From Blautia sp. (lineage in GTDB: Bacteria; Bacillota; Clostridia; Lachnospirales; Lachnospiraceae): DNA of 64,000 nt. The translations under genes and the position numbers were made by a program. The stretch covers positions 1 through 64,000 of the forward strand of contig JAMPHB010000004.1 in the NCBI GenBank assembly GCA_023663685.1, in the 5' to 3' direction. Positions 1 to 8,766 of the stretch are shown here, piece after piece (position 1 is the first letter of the stretch; each line of letters opens with the position of its first letter). A model generated the notes under the pieces. The model was not told the DNA's origin. It saw only the letters and a program-made list of their open reading frames with translations, and ran no database searches.

Positions 1-54
1 CCCCTGACCTTTCGCGTGTGAGGCGAACGCTCATCCCGGCTGAGCTATGCTTCC
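1..54 (-). tRNA. tRNA-Val (anticodon CAC), 3' part outside the window
   Basis: Read on the minus strand this begins GGAAGCA and shows a D arm (GCTC...GAGC), then an anticodon arm TTCGC/GCGAA around the loop CTCACAC. The loop has T33 and anticodon CAC, which reads valine GUG codons. The variable loop and the start of the T stem (AGGGG) follow, and the window edge cuts off the T loop and acceptor 3' strand. It is transcribed away from the EF-G-like gene. Confidence 0.9.
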
Positions 55-152
55 GTTATCACCTACAACAAATCTATTATAGCACCTTATCGCAAATTTG
101 CAATCCTTATTTGCGTGCTTTCAGAAAAAATTTGTGATTTTGTTTAAAAAGG

Positions 153-181
153 TTGTAAAAGAAGCAAAATATTAGTACAAT
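153..181 (+). promoter_or_regulatory. Sigma-A-type promoter for the EF-G-like gene
   Basis: A -35 TTGTAA (153-158) and a -10 TACAAT (176-181) are separated by exactly 17 bp in an AT-rich stretch upstream of the EF-G-like gene. The -10 matches the consensus at five of six positions. No experimental start is known; this is a sequence match only. Confidence 0.6.
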
Positions 182-202
182 ATATCTATATATTGTATCG
201 AT

Positions 203-220
203 GCCCGGAGAAGGCCGGGC
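203..220 (+). other. Short GC-rich hairpin in the 5' leader
   Basis: GCCCGG (203-208) pairs with CCGGGC (215-220) around a six-base loop. It lies between the predicted promoter and the ribosome binding site of the EF-G-like gene. No T-run follows, so it does not look like a terminator; it may be a leader structure. Confidence 0.4.
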
Positions 221-256
221 AGTAATGTATAATTACATATTAGGAGGGCTTTTTCT

Positions 257-2344
257 ATGAATGTTTACACAACTGACAAGATCCGCAACGTAGTACTTCT
301 CGGGCACGGCGGCTGCGGCAAGACCTCGCTGGCGGAGGCCATGGCTTATCTGGCCGGGCTGACGAACCGGATGGGGACGGTCGCGGACGGAAACACCATC
401 AGCGATTACGACAAAGAGGAGACAAAGCGGCAGTTTTCGATTCATACATCTTTAATCCCGATTCCATGGGGCGATGTGAAGGTGAATATTTTGGACGCGC
501 CGGGATACTTTGATTTCGTCGGAGAGGTGGAGGAGGCTGTTTCCGTGGCGGATGCGGCTGTCATCGTTGTTTCCGGCAAGGCGGGCATTGAGACCGGGAC
601 GAAACGGGCGTGGGAGATCTGCGAGAAGTATAAGCTTCCGCGCATGATCTTTGTCACAGAGATGGATGTGGACAATGCCAGCTTCCGGCAGGTGGTGGAG
701 AATCTGCAGGAGCTCTACGGCAAAAAGATTGCGCCCTTCCATCTGCCGATCCGGGAGGACGGTCAGTTTGTGGGTTATGTCAATGTCGTACAGCAGAAAG
801 CAAAGCGCTGGAATGATAAGGGCACGGTGGACAAATTCGACGTGCCCGAGTACTCGCAGGAGAATCTGGGCATCTGCAGGGAGGCGCTTCTCGAGGCAGT
901 GGCGGAGACCAGCGAGGAGTTTATGGACCGCTATTTTGGAGGCGAGGAGTTCTCGGAGGACGAGATTCGCCAGGCGCTCCGGGTGAACGTGATCGACGGC
1001 TCCATCGTTCCGGTGCTCATGGGCTCCAACATTATGGCGCGGGGCATGTACACCCTCATGGCGGATATCGTAAAGTACTTTCCGAGTCCGGATAAGCGGG
1101 AGTGCGCCGGAATCAACACTACGACCAACGAGGTATATCAGGCGAATTATGACTTTGCAAAGCCGAAGACCGCCTATGTGTTTAAGACAATCGTAGATCC
1201 TTATATTGGAAAATACTCCCTGATTAAGGTGAATTCCGGTGTGTTAAAGACTGATGATGTGCTGTTCAATTATCACAGAGACTGTGACGAGAAGAGCGGC
1301 CGTCTGTATGTGCTCCGGGGCAATAAAGCAGAGGAGGTCGCAGAGCTTCACGCCGGGGATATCGGTGCGCTGGCAAAGCTGACAAAGACCATGACCACGG
1401 ATTCCCTTTCCACGAGAAACAACCCGGTGGCCTATATTCGGGCGAACATCTCAAAGCCCTATGTTTCTATGCGCTATAAAGCAAAGAACAAGGGAGACGA
1501 GGATAAGATCTCGCAGGCCATCCAGAAGCTTTTGATGGAGGATCTGACCCTGAATCATGTGAATGACAGCGAGAACCGGCAGACGCTGTTATATGGCATG
1601 GGCGACCAGCATCTGGAGATTGTGCAGAGTATGCTTTTGGATAAATATAAAGTCGATATTGAGCTTATGCGTCCCAAGGTAGCCTTCCGGGAGACTCTGC
1701 GGAAGAAATCCGATGTGGAGTACAAATATAAAAAGCAGTCCGGCGGTCATGGACAGTACGGACATGTGAAGATGACTTTTGAGCCATCGGGAGATCTGGA
1801 TACGCCCTATGTATTTGACCAGTGCGTTGTGGGCGGTGCTGTGCCGAAGAACTATTTCCCGGCGGTAGAGAAGGGAATTGCAGAGGCCGTAAAAAGCGGG
1901 CCGCTTGCGGCTTATCCGGTCATCGGCGTGAAGGCGGTGCTCTATGACGGCTCCTATCACCCGGTGGATTCCTCCGAGATGGCATTTAAGGTAGCGGCGG
2001 CGCAGGCATTCAAGAAGGGCTTTATGGAGGCGAAGCCCGTGCTGCTTGAGCCCATTGCGACGCTCAAGGTCGTTGTGCCGGATGCTTACACCGGCGACAT
2101 CATGGGAGATCTGAACAAGCGCAGAGGCCGCGTGATGAATATGAACGCGGAGAACGGCTATCAGGAAATTACGGCGGATATCCCGTATCTGGAGCTGTAC
2201 GGCTACAATACCCAGCTTCGCTCCATGACCAGCGGAAGCGGAACCTTCTCCTATGAGTTTGCGCGCTATGAGCAGGCTCCGGATGAGGTGGCGGAGAAAG
2301 AAATCAAAGAGAGGGCAAGTAAGCTTGTGGACATCGAAGAATAG
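257..2344 (+). CDS. EF-G-like translation-factor GTPase
   Basis: This 695-residue protein has the EF-G domain order: an N-terminal GTPase (about 1-275), a beta-barrel domain II, then domains III-V with the conserved central HGQYGHV stretch. The P-loop is GHGGCGKT (16-23) and the G3 motif is DAPG (80-83). The G4 motif that reads guanine is TEMD (134-137) instead of NKxD. That points to the EF-G paralogue family found widely in Firmicutes rather than the main translocase, which is usually encoded with rpsL/rpsG. A strong RBS (AGGAGGG) precedes ATG. The exact role of the paralogue is unknown. Confidence 0.9.
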   Translation: MNVYTTDKIRNVVLLGHGGCGKTSLAEAMAYLAGLTNRMGTVADGNTISDYDKEETKRQFSIHTSLIPIPWGDVKVNILDAPGYFDFVGEVEEAVSVADAAVIVVSGKAGIETGTKRAWEICEKYKLPRMIFVTEMDVDNASFRQVVENLQELYGKKIAPFHLPIREDGQFVGYVNVVQQKAKRWNDKGTVDKFDVPEYSQENLGICREALLEAVAETSEEFMDRYFGGEEFSEDEIRQALRVNVIDGSIVPVLMGSNIMARGMYTLMADIVKYFPSPDKRECAGINTTTNEVYQANYDFAKPKTAYVFKTIVDPYIGKYSLIKVNSGVLKTDDVLFNYHRDCDEKSGRLYVLRGNKAEEVAELHAGDIGALAKLTKTMTTDSLSTRNNPVAYIRANISKPYVSMRYKAKNKGDEDKISQAIQKLLMEDLTLNHVNDSENRQTLLYGMGDQHLEIVQSMLLDKYKVDIELMRPKVAFRETLRKKSDVEYKYKKQSGGHGQYGHVKMTFEPSGDLDTPYVFDQCVVGGAVPKNYFPAVEKGIAEAVKSGPLAAYPVIGVKAVLYDGSYHPVDSSEMAFKVAAAQAFKKGFMEAKPVLLEPIATLKVVVPDAYTGDIMGDLNKRRGRVMNMNAENGYQEITADIPYLELYGYNTQLRSMTSGSGTFSYEFARYEQAPDEVAEKEIKERASKLVDIEE

Positions 2345-3395
2345 CATAAGGGTCGTTAGTATCCTTTGTATGATGTTTTTTCTCATCTTTATCAGTTCGC
2401 GTCAGGCGGAAAAAAAGCTCGAAGGGACAGTTTCTGTCTCTTCGGGTTTTACTGTGGACAATGCTGCCTCTGTTATGAACTACGAATACCATTCCATGGA
2501 CAGCAAAATAAATAAAAAAACGGTGCTCTTAAAAGAACTGGATTTTGACTTTTACGACCAGCTCGACATACCCGGAATGCCGGACACGAGGGAGTCGGAT
2601 TTTCTCAACCGGCATATTTTCAGTGAGTCCCAGTGCCCGCAGGGAATCTGTATGACCGATGAATTTGCCATGATCACTTCCTATTCTACAGAGGATGACT
2701 GTATGGGAGAACTGATGGTCTTTGACCGGGAATCGGGGGATTATCTTGTGACACTCGGCATGGACGAAAACAGTCATCTTGGGGGGATTGCATATGACGG
2801 CAGCAATGTCTGGGTGTGCAACTCCTACGAGAAGAGCCTGGAGCGCATCTCTTATGATTTTATTGAGCTGATGGCATACGAAAATACCGGGGAGGTAATT
2901 GACGCCAGAGAGGTGGTGGACACCTATCCCGTGAAAAATACGCCGAGCTGTATCACCTGCTATGGGGGAAGACTGTGGGTGGCGACGCATTCTGCATTTC
3001 TGAATTCGAAGATGTACGCCTATCACTATAACAGCACAGCAGATGAGCTGAAATCCCTTAGTGATTACAAGATTCCTTCCAAGGTGCAGGGAGTCGCCTT
3101 TGATGAGAGCGGCCGCGTGTATTTAAGCTCCTCCTATGGGAGGGATCAGTCCTCCTACATTTTTAGCTATTCCTCTGCGGTGGCACTGGGGACGAGGCCG
3201 GGGAGGCCGGAACTTACTGTGGAGATGCCGCCCTGCTCGGAGGAAATTGCAGTGTACGAAAATACGCTGTATGTAATTTTTGAGTCTGCCGGGGAAAAAT
3301 ATCTGGAGGGTACAGACGGGAAAGGCCAAAGCCTTTCCCCGATTGATAAGCTGCTTATGATTCCTATTGCTGAAATGGCTGGGAACCGGACATAA
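2325..3395 (+). CDS. Secreted or membrane-anchored propeller-like protein of unknown function
   Basis: From a TTG at 2325 the product is 356 residues. I chose this start because GAGAGGG lies upstream and it yields a clean signal anchor (basic residues, then VVSILCMMFFLIFI). An open frame extends back to 2253 inside the EF-G-like gene, and ATG codons at 2370/2373 are alternatives. The rest has repeated strand-rich blocks such as GGIAYDGSNVWVCNS and GGRLWVATHS, the pattern of a beta-propeller sensor or scaffold outside the cell. The gene overlaps the EF-G-like gene's end by 20 bp and is probably co-transcribed. Its 3' end overlaps a convergent gene by 32 bp. No specific function can be assigned. 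Confidence 0.75.
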   Translation: MWTSKNSIRVVSILCMMFFLIFISSRQAEKKLEGTVSVSSGFTVDNAASVMNYEYHSMDSKINKKTVLLKELDFDFYDQLDIPGMPDTRESDFLNRHIFSESQCPQGICMTDEFAMITSYSTEDDCMGELMVFDRESGDYLVTLGMDENSHLGGIAYDGSNVWVCNSYEKSLERISYDFIELMAYENTGEVIDAREVVDTYPVKNTPSCITCYGGRLWVATHSAFLNSKMYAYHYNSTADELKSLSDYKIPSKVQGVAFDESGRVYLSSSYGRDQSSYIFSYSSAVALGTRPGRPELTVEMPPCSEEIAVYENTLYVIFESAGEKYLEGTDGKGQSLSPIDKLLMIPIAEMAGNRT

Positions 3396-3645
3396 GCGCC
3401 ATGACCTTTCGCATACGATCCTGCTGTTCCGGGGGCAGGTCTTTGCAGAGAAGATCGCAGATGAGCTGTACCTCCGGCTTGGAAAAATCCAGATTCTGCT
3501 GCTTTGCCTGCTTCATGTTTGCCATAAGAAAGGGCATGATGTCCCGCATATTTTTCGGTTTATCCTTCTGGGCAAAGGACATGAGGAACTGCAGCTTTTC
3601 CGCACTCATGCCGGCAAAGGCCGGATTGTTAAAGAAATTGTCCAT
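3364..3645 (-). CDS. Conserved hypothetical protein, helical, 93 aa
   Basis: This small soluble protein is predicted to be helical and rich in Met, Gln and Lys (MSAEKLQFLMSFAQ near the N-terminus). A strong RBS (AAGGAGGG) precedes its ATG. It follows the 110-aa gene on the same strand by 9 bp, so the two form an operon. Its 3' end overlaps the convergent propeller-like gene. I recognise no domain; similar short proteins occur in Lachnospiraceae without assigned function (recollection, not a search). Confidence 0.65.
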   Translation of the reverse strand: MDNFFNNPAFAGMSAEKLQFLMSFAQKDKPKNMRDIMPFLMANMKQAKQQNLDFSKPEVQLICDLLCKDLPPEQQDRMRKVMALMSGSQPFQQ

Positions 3646-3654
3646 GCTCCCTCC

Positions 3655-3987
3655 TTACAGGCCTGATATGGTATCATAATTCTCCATGATGCAGAATAGA
3701 TTTAGAATTGTGTCGATGGTTTCCTGCTCCTTCGGCGTACAGTGCTGCCGGATCGCGCCGAGTATGGCGCTTCTTCTGTCCGGGGTCTCCGGGATGGCAC
3801 ACGCCGCCATGGAACTTTCCCTGCTGGAAAATATATTCCGCATCTGTTTGAATTCCAGATACTGAATCAGCAGGGCGGCCTGGCGTCTTGCCGTGTAATC
3901 CAGAAACGGAACGATGGATTTCAAAATCTGTACATCCCTTGTCCCAATCATCTCGTCGTAAGCATTGGCCGTATTGATTTCTTCCAT
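3655..3987 (-). CDS. Conserved hypothetical protein, helical, 110 aa
   Basis: This is the first gene of a two-gene minus-strand operon. The product is soluble and helical with no signal peptide or membrane segment (EEINTANAYDEMIGTRDVQI at the N-terminus, QTLTPKEQ-like linker near the middle). The upstream RBS is weak (AAGGG). It diverges from the 58-aa gene at 4071, and a 10-bp inverted repeat lies in the shared upstream region. It resembles its 93-aa neighbour in general composition and both are likely to work together, but no function is supported. Confidence 0.65.
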   Translation of the reverse strand: MEEINTANAYDEMIGTRDVQILKSIVPFLDYTARRQAALLIQYLEFKQMRNIFSSRESSMAACAIPETPDRRSAILGAIRQHCTPKEQETIDTILNLFCIMENYDTISGL

Positions 3988-4004
3988 AAAGAACCCTTAT
4001 GCTT

Positions 4005-4047
4005 TTTTATGCATCCTATGGCTCCTTTTGGGAAAGTATGCATAAAA
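4005..4047. promoter_or_regulatory. Perfect 10-bp inverted repeat between divergent genes
   Basis: TTTTATGCAT (4005-4014) and ATGCATAAAA (4038-4047) are exact reverse complements separated by 23 bases. The repeat sits in the short region between the minus-strand hypothetical operon and the 58-aa plus-strand gene. It could be an operator or overlap both promoters. That role is inferred from position only. Confidence 0.4.
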
Positions 4048-4070
4048 TAAAGAAAAAAGGAGCGTAACCC

Positions 4071-4247
4071 ATGGGAAAGCTGATCATCGACGGAAACAGC
4101 GTGTATGAGATTGATGAAGAATGCTTAAGAAGCCGTCCGGTGCCGGAGGGATGTAAGGTTCTGGAGGCTATTCAGCAGATGGAAAAAAGAAAGCAGGGCG
4201 GCAGCACGGAGAAAACCATGTGGCCACAGGCAGTAAATATTCTTTGA
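4071..4247 (+). CDS. Small conserved-looking protein, 58 aa
   Basis: A good RBS (AAAGGAG, 7-bp spacing) precedes ATG at 4071. The product starts MGKLIIDGNSVYEIDEECL, and has a basic KRKQGG stretch near the C-terminus. It contains two cysteines, no signal peptide and no membrane segment. The frame, RBS and clean position between other features argue that it is real, but I do not recognise the family. A terminator hairpin shared with the convergent Cys-rich gene follows. Confidence 0.6.
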   Translation: MGKLIIDGNSVYEIDEECLRSRPVPEGCKVLEAIQQMEKRKQGGSTEKTMWPQAVNIL

Positions 4248-4257
4248 TTATAAAAAG

Positions 4258-4281
4258 AGGGAACCGGTGATCCGGTTCCCT
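4258..4281 (-). terminator. Rho-independent terminator
   Basis: AGGGAACCGG (4258-4267) and CCGGTTCCCT (4272-4281) form a perfect 10-bp stem with a four-base loop. On the minus strand it is followed by CTTTTTAT, so it mainly terminates the Cys-rich gene. On the plus strand only TTT follows, giving at best weak termination for the 58-aa gene. Confidence 0.8.
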
Positions 4282-4295
4282 TTAGTGTGGATATG

Positions 4296-4505
4296 TTAGA
4301 AAATACCGCCGTTTCCGTTGCAGCCGCCACACAGCAGCAGAAGGATGATGATCCAGCAGGAATCATTTCCGCCGCAGCCATTGCCGCCGAAGACAGAACT
4401 TCCGTTGCCACAGAAGCAGGAGAGAAGAAGGATGATCCAGATAATATTGCAGCATCCGTTATCAGAAGTATTGCATCCACAGTTTGTTGCAGCTAAATCA
4501 CTCAT
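4296..4505 (-). CDS. Cysteine/glycine-rich small membrane-type protein (the family often labelled chorion-class high-cysteine HCB protein)
   Basis: This 69-residue protein has ten cysteines (positions 9, 11, 18, 19, 30, 32, 44, 50, 59, 62) and Gly/Asn-rich links. Two hydrophobic runs, IIWIILLL and WIIILLLL, sit inside the Cys-rich parts. RBS GGAGGTCAC lies 3 bp from ATG at 4505. An in-frame extension to 4604 lacks an RBS, so the shorter start is preferred. Such proteins in clostridia often carry the odd database name chorion class high-cysteine HCB protein. By analogy with Bacillus YjcZ-like proteins a spore or envelope role is possible, but that is inference. Confidence 0.75.
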   Translation of the reverse strand: MSDLAATNCGCNTSDNGCCNIIWIILLLSCFCGNGSSVFGGNGCGGNDSCWIIILLLLCGGCNGNGGIF

Positions 4506-4622
4506 AGGTGACCTCCAAATATTTTTATTTACAGTATATTGTATGACCCGCGGGGCGAAGGGTTCCTGATTTTTTAGAAATATTTTGCCGCAGGCTGTAC
4601 ACAAAAACGTGAGAGTTGGGGA

Positions 4623-4651
4623 TTGTATTCTAAAATAAGAATTGGTAAAAT
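4623..4651 (+). promoter_or_regulatory. Sigma-A-type promoter for icd
   Basis: A -35 TTGTAT (4623-4628) and a -10 TAAAAT (4646-4651) have a 17-bp spacer. They lie 53 bp upstream of the icd start, whose RBS is AAAGGAG. The match is good but computational confirmation is lacking. Confidence 0.55.
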
Positions 4652-4704
4652 AACAGATGGATGTATATGAGCTGGGAAAATCAGGCTAGTAAAGGAGAAA
4701 GCAC

Positions 4705-5913
4705 ATGGAAAAGATTCAGATGACGACCCCCTTAGTTGAGATGGATGGAGATGAGATGACGAGAATTCTCTGGAAGATGATCAAGGACGAGCTGCTGCTC
4801 CCCTTTCTTGACCTAAAGACAGAGTATTATGATTTAGGGCTTAAGGAGAGAAACCGTACCAGCGATCAGGTCACGGTGGATTCTGCAAATGCCACGAAGA
4901 AGTACGGCGTGGCGGTGAAGTGTGCGACGATCACGCCGAACGCCGCCCGCATGGATGAGTACGATTTAAAGGAGATGTGGAAGAGCCCGAACGGAACAAT
5001 CCGGGCAATGCTGGACGGTACGGTGTTCCGTGCTCCCATTGTGGTGCGCGGCATAGAGCCGAATGTCAGGACGTGGAAAAAGCCCATCACCATCGCAAGA
5101 CATGCATACGGCGACGTGTATAAGGCCTCCGAGCTGAAAATTCCGGGAGAGGGAAGGGCGGAGCTGGTATTTACGGCGAAGGACGGCACTGAGACCAGAG
5201 AGCTGATTCACGATTTCACCGGTGCGGGGATCATTCAGGGGCAGCATAACCTAAATGCTTCCATTGAGAGCTTTGCCCACAGCTGTTTTAAGTACGCGCT
5301 GGACACAAAGCAGGATCTGTGGTTTGCCACAAAGGATACGATTTCCAAGAAGTATGACCACAGCTTCAAGGATATCTTTCAGGAGATTTTTGATAAGGAC
5401 TACAAGGGCGCCTTTGATGAAGCCGGAATTGAGTATTTCTACACGCTGATTGACGATGCGGTGGCGCGTGTGATGAAATCAGAGGGTGGCTTTATCTGGG
5501 CATGCAAGAATTACGACGGAGACGTTATGTCGGATATGATCAGCTCAGCCTTCGGCTCCCTTGCCATGATGACCTCGGTTCTTGTGTCACCGCAGGGCTA
5601 CTATGAGTACGAGGCGGCGCACGGGACGGTGCAGAGGCATTATTATAAGCACCTAAAGGGGGAGGAGACCTCCACGAACTCGGTAGCTACGATTTTCGCG
5701 TGGAGCGGTGCTCTCAGAAAGCGCGGGGAGCTGGATGCTATCCCGGAGCTGTCTGCCTTTGCCGACAAACTGGAGGCAGCCTGTATAAAAACAATCGAGG
5801 AGGGGGAAATGACGAAGGATCTCGCCCTCATCACCACCATAGACAATCCTAAGGTGCTTAGCAGCGAGGGATTTATCCGGGCAATCCGGGCAAGGCTGGA
5901 GGAAAGTCTGTAA
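4705..5913 (+). CDS. icd: NADP-dependent isocitrate dehydrogenase
   Basis: This 402-residue enzyme oxidatively decarboxylates isocitrate to 2-oxoglutarate in the cytosol, supplying 2-oxoglutarate for glutamate synthesis and NADPH. The opening [15 protein letters not shown] and the phosphate/substrate region [20 protein letters not shown] are typical of the eukaryotic-like (type II) homodimeric NADP-IDH family, not the E. coli type. The C-terminal part has the coenzyme loop [15 protein letters not shown]. Length is normal for the family. ATG follows AAAGGAG. It has its own promoter, and the redox regulator gene rex follows 40 bp later. Confidence 0.96.
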   Translation: MEKIQMTTPLVEMDGDEMTRILWKMIKDELLLPFLDLKTEYYDLGLKERNRTSDQVTVDSANATKKYGVAVKCATITPNAARMDEYDLKEMWKSPNGTIRAMLDGTVFRAPIVVRGIEPNVRTWKKPITIARHAYGDVYKASELKIPGEGRAELVFTAKDGTETRELIHDFTGAGIIQGQHNLNASIESFAHSCFKYALDTKQDLWFATKDTISKKYDHSFKDIFQEIFDKDYKGAFDEAGIEYFYTLIDDAVARVMKSEGGFIWACKNYDGDVMSDMISSAFGSLAMMTSVLVSPQGYYEYEAAHGTVQRHYYKHLKGEETSTNSVATIFAWSGALRKRGELDAIPELSAFADKLEAACIKTIEEGEMTKDLALITTIDNPKVLSSEGFIRAIRARLEESL

Positions 5914-5953
5914 TTATCCAAAAGCTTTTAATATGTGGAAGGAGAGGGGTATT

Positions 5954-6586
5954 TTGGAAAAGGAGATATCGCAGGCAGTCGTCAGACGGCTGCCGCGCTA
6001 CTACCGGTATCTGGGGGATTTGCTGGAGGAGGGAATCGAGCGGATATCCTCCAATGATCTGAGCGGCCGGATGCATGTGACAGCTTCCCAGATCCGGCAG
6101 GATCTCAACAATTTCGGAGGATTTGGACAGCAGGGTTACGGGTACAACGTGCAGTCCCTCTACGATGAGATTGGAAGGATTATGGGTCTGGGACAGACCC
6201 ACAATATTATTGTCATGGGGGCTGGAAATCTGGGGCAGGCCATCACCAACTATGTAAAGTTTGAGAGGCTGGGATTTCGCATCATTGCACTTTTTGACGT
6301 GGATCCTGCGCTTGAAGGAAAAAATATCCGCGGGATTCCCATCTATATGACGCGGGAGCTGGACGAATTCTGCAAAAGCCGCAAGGTCGATATTGCCGCG
6401 CTGACGCTGCCGAAGGAAAATGCGGCCGATACGGCCAGGCATCTGGTCAGCCTTGGCATTTGTGCAATCTGGAATTTCGCCCATGTGGATATAGAGCTCA
6501 CGGATTCCCGGGTCGTGATTGAGAATGTCCATCTGTCGGACAGTCTGATGCAGCTGTCTTACAATATTGTGAAGAACAAGAGTTAG
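5954..6586 (+). CDS. rex: Redox-sensing transcriptional repressor Rex
   Basis: Rex represses fermentation and NADH-handling genes and lets go of DNA when NADH rises. The 210-residue protein has the N-terminal winged helix (about 1-80, including VTASQIRQDLNNFGGFG) and a Rossmann NAD(H) domain starting GAGNLGQA (about 89-96). I chose TTG at 5954 because GGAGAGGGG lies 5 bp before it and the protein then begins MEKEISQAVVRRLPRYYRYL, as in relatives. An ATG at 5933 lacks an RBS. The next gene follows after 15 bp. Confidence 0.93.
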   Translation: MEKEISQAVVRRLPRYYRYLGDLLEEGIERISSNDLSGRMHVTASQIRQDLNNFGGFGQQGYGYNVQSLYDEIGRIMGLGQTHNIIVMGAGNLGQAITNYVKFERLGFRIIALFDVDPALEGKNIRGIPIYMTRELDEFCKSRKVDIAALTLPKENAADTARHLVSLGICAIWNFAHVDIELTDSRVVIENVHLSDSLMQLSYNIVKNKS

Positions 6587-6601
6587 CAATGGAGGTGGGA
6601 G

Positions 6602-7240
6602 ATGCACAGCGAGGAAGAATTTAGACAGGCGTTAAGAGATAAGAAGGTGCCGCTCCTTGTGCTGGATCAGAAATGGCACAGACTCTTTGCAGTACACGGC
6701 AAGACAGAGGAAATCAAGGAGAGAGAAGCGGAGATCAACCGGCTATTGGCGAGGCAGGGCAAGCTGAATTCGGAATTGAAGGAGCTAAAGAAGCTCAAGA
6801 ATAAGCTGATGGGCGGAATTGTTCAGAATATGGACGATCGAAAAGATGCCGCGCGCGAAAAAAAGCTGGACGAGAGCAAGCGTTTAATTGATGAGACCAA
6901 CGAGAAGATGGCAGCCTGTGAGGAAGAGCTTTTGGATATTCCCGTGCAGATCAAGGAGAATAATGGCAGCCTTATGCTTCTCAGTATGGATTATTTTTAT
7001 GAAAAGCTCCGGGTGAATGCGCAGGAGTCGAAGGAGATTGAGGAGTGGATCAATCAGGTTCGCGTGGATCTTAAAAAGAACATTATCCGCAAGCAGAACC
7101 GGGATATCAATAACCGGGAAATCTATGCCTATCTCCATGACATTTTAGGCGCCGAGGTTCTGGACATTTTCGATCTGAAATACGAGAGCCAGAATAATGA
7201 AGAGGAAGAGGAGTCCGGGGAGGAACAGACGGAGTCGTAA
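6602..7240 (+). CDS. Coiled-coil protein of unknown function, 212 aa
   Basis: The product is soluble and dominated by heptad-like Lys/Glu/Leu-rich helices (about 30-125), followed by a more mixed region and an acidic tail (EEEEESGEEQTES). ATG follows GGAGGTGGG. It sits between rex and nnr with gaps of 15 and 11 bp, so it is probably in the same transcript. No catalytic motif, signal peptide or membrane segment is visible. I do not recognise a named family. Confidence 0.8.
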   Translation: MHSEEEFRQALRDKKVPLLVLDQKWHRLFAVHGKTEEIKEREAEINRLLARQGKLNSELKELKKLKNKLMGGIVQNMDDRKDAAREKKLDESKRLIDETNEKMAACEEELLDIPVQIKENNGSLMLLSMDYFYEKLRVNAQESKEIEEWINQVRVDLKKNIIRKQNRDINNREIYAYLHDILGAEVLDIFDLKYESQNNEEEEESGEEQTES

Positions 7241-7251
7241 AGGGGGTAAAT

Positions 7252-8766
7252 TTGCAGTATCTTGTATCAGGAAAAGAGATGAAGCTTCTTGATCAAAACA
7301 CGTCCCTGCATTTCCATGTGCCGGAGCTGGTGCTGATGGAGCAGGCGGCGGCCGGTTTTGTCCGGGAGCTTTTTTCTTTGGAAAAGGCTTGTAAAAGGGA
7401 ATGGGAAAAGGCACTGATTCTCTGTGGAAGCGGCAATAACGGCGCGGACGGACTGGCGATTGCGCGCCTTCTGACCCAGCAGGGGCGGAGGGTGGCAGTG
7501 TATGCAGCGGGAGAGCGGGCGGGACACAGGACGACTGAGGCCTACCGTATCCAGAAGGAAATCTGTCAGGCTTATGGAATCCCCATGGAGGACACTTTTG
7601 GGACGGGGGACTATGAGCTGCTGATCGACGCCTTGTTTGGTATCGGTCTCTCGCGGAAGGTGGAGGGAGAGCTTGCCGCTTTGCTTGAAAGCGCAAACCG
7701 CACAGAGGCGTGGAGGGTGGCTGTAGATATCAGTTCGGGGGTCTCGGCGGACAGCGGGGAAATTCCCGGCGCGGCCTTTCGAGCAGATGATACGCTCACC
7801 TTCTCCTTTGGCAAACTTGGCCAGTTTCTGTGGCCGGGCAGCGATTACAGCGGGCAGGTGCATGTCATTCCCATGGGAATCACTAAGGAGAGCTTCCTCG
7901 GCGCAGCGCCCAAAGTAGCTGCGCTGGAAAAGAAAGATCTCCAGCTGCCAGTCCGCAGGGCTCACTCCAACAAGGGAAGCTATGGCAGGCTTCTTGTGGC
8001 GGCAGGCTCTGTGAATATGGCGGGGGCTGCATGTCTGTGCGCCCGGGCGGCATACCGGAGCGGCTGTGGCCTTGTGCGGGTGCTGACGGCAGAGGAGAAC
8101 CGTGTAATCGTGCAGTCCACAGTTCCGGAGGCAGTTCTGACGACCTACGGAGAGACGGTAGAGCCCGCAGAGATTGCGGAGGCGGTTCGCTGGGCGGATG
8201 CCGTAGTGGTGGGGCCGGGGCTCGGTCAGGGAAGAGCGGCGGCCGAGCTTTTGCACGCGGTGCTCGAGAACGCAAAGACTCCGGTGGTGCTGGATGCGGA
8301 CGCGCTGAATTTACTTTCAAAGGAGCCCCGGCGGCTTCTGGCGCATAAGGGGCAGGGCTGGATTGTCACGCCGCATATTGGGGAGATGGCAAGGCTTACG
8401 GGGGAGACGACGGATTTCCTCCAGAGGAATCTCTGCGGCGCGGCAGAGCAGTTTGCCGGTATCTACGGCGTGGTCTGCGTGCTCAAGGATTTTCGGACGG
8501 TCACAGCAGTTCCCGGCGGGCAGATATATCTGAATTTAAGCGGCAATAACGGTATGGCAACGGCGGGAAGCGGAGATGTGCTGGCCGGAATCATGGGAGG
8601 GCTTTTGGCGCAGGGAATGCCGCCGGAGGATGCCGCCATGGCTGTGTATATCCATGGCCTGGCCGGAGATGCCGCGGCGTCTGTCTGCGGTGTGCGGGCA
8701 GTGACGGCGGGCGATATCGTAGAAGGCCTGCGCTGTATGGCAGAGGGAAAGGAGAATATGCCGTAA
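7252..8766 (+). CDS. nnr: Bifunctional NAD(P)H-hydrate epimerase / ADP-dependent dehydratase
   Basis: The enzyme repairs hydrated NADH and NADPH. The N-terminal YjeF-type epimerase half (about 1-215) carries CGSGNNGADGLAIARLL. The C-terminal ribokinase-like ADP-dependent dehydratase half (about 230-500) carries the nucleotide motif AGSGDVLAGIMGGLL and VVLDADALNLL. 504 residues is the normal length for the fused form. The start is TTG after AGGGGG. The stop overlaps the alr start by one base (TAATG), which indicates translational coupling. Confidence 0.94.
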   Translation: MQYLVSGKEMKLLDQNTSLHFHVPELVLMEQAAAGFVRELFSLEKACKREWEKALILCGSGNNGADGLAIARLLTQQGRRVAVYAAGERAGHRTTEAYRIQKEICQAYGIPMEDTFGTGDYELLIDALFGIGLSRKVEGELAALLESANRTEAWRVAVDISSGVSADSGEIPGAAFRADDTLTFSFGKLGQFLWPGSDYSGQVHVIPMGITKESFLGAAPKVAALEKKDLQLPVRRAHSNKGSYGRLLVAAGSVNMAGAACLCARAAYRSGCGLVRVLTAEENRVIVQSTVPEAVLTTYGETVEPAEIAEAVRWADAVVVGPGLGQGRAAAELLHAVLENAKTPVVLDADALNLLSKEPRRLLAHKGQGWIVTPHIGEMARLTGETTDFLQRNLCGAAEQFAGIYGVVCVLKDFRTVTAVPGGQIYLNLSGNNGMATAGSGDVLAGIMGGLLAQGMPPEDAAMAVYIHGLAGDAAASVCGVRAVTAGDIVEGLRCMAEGKENMP

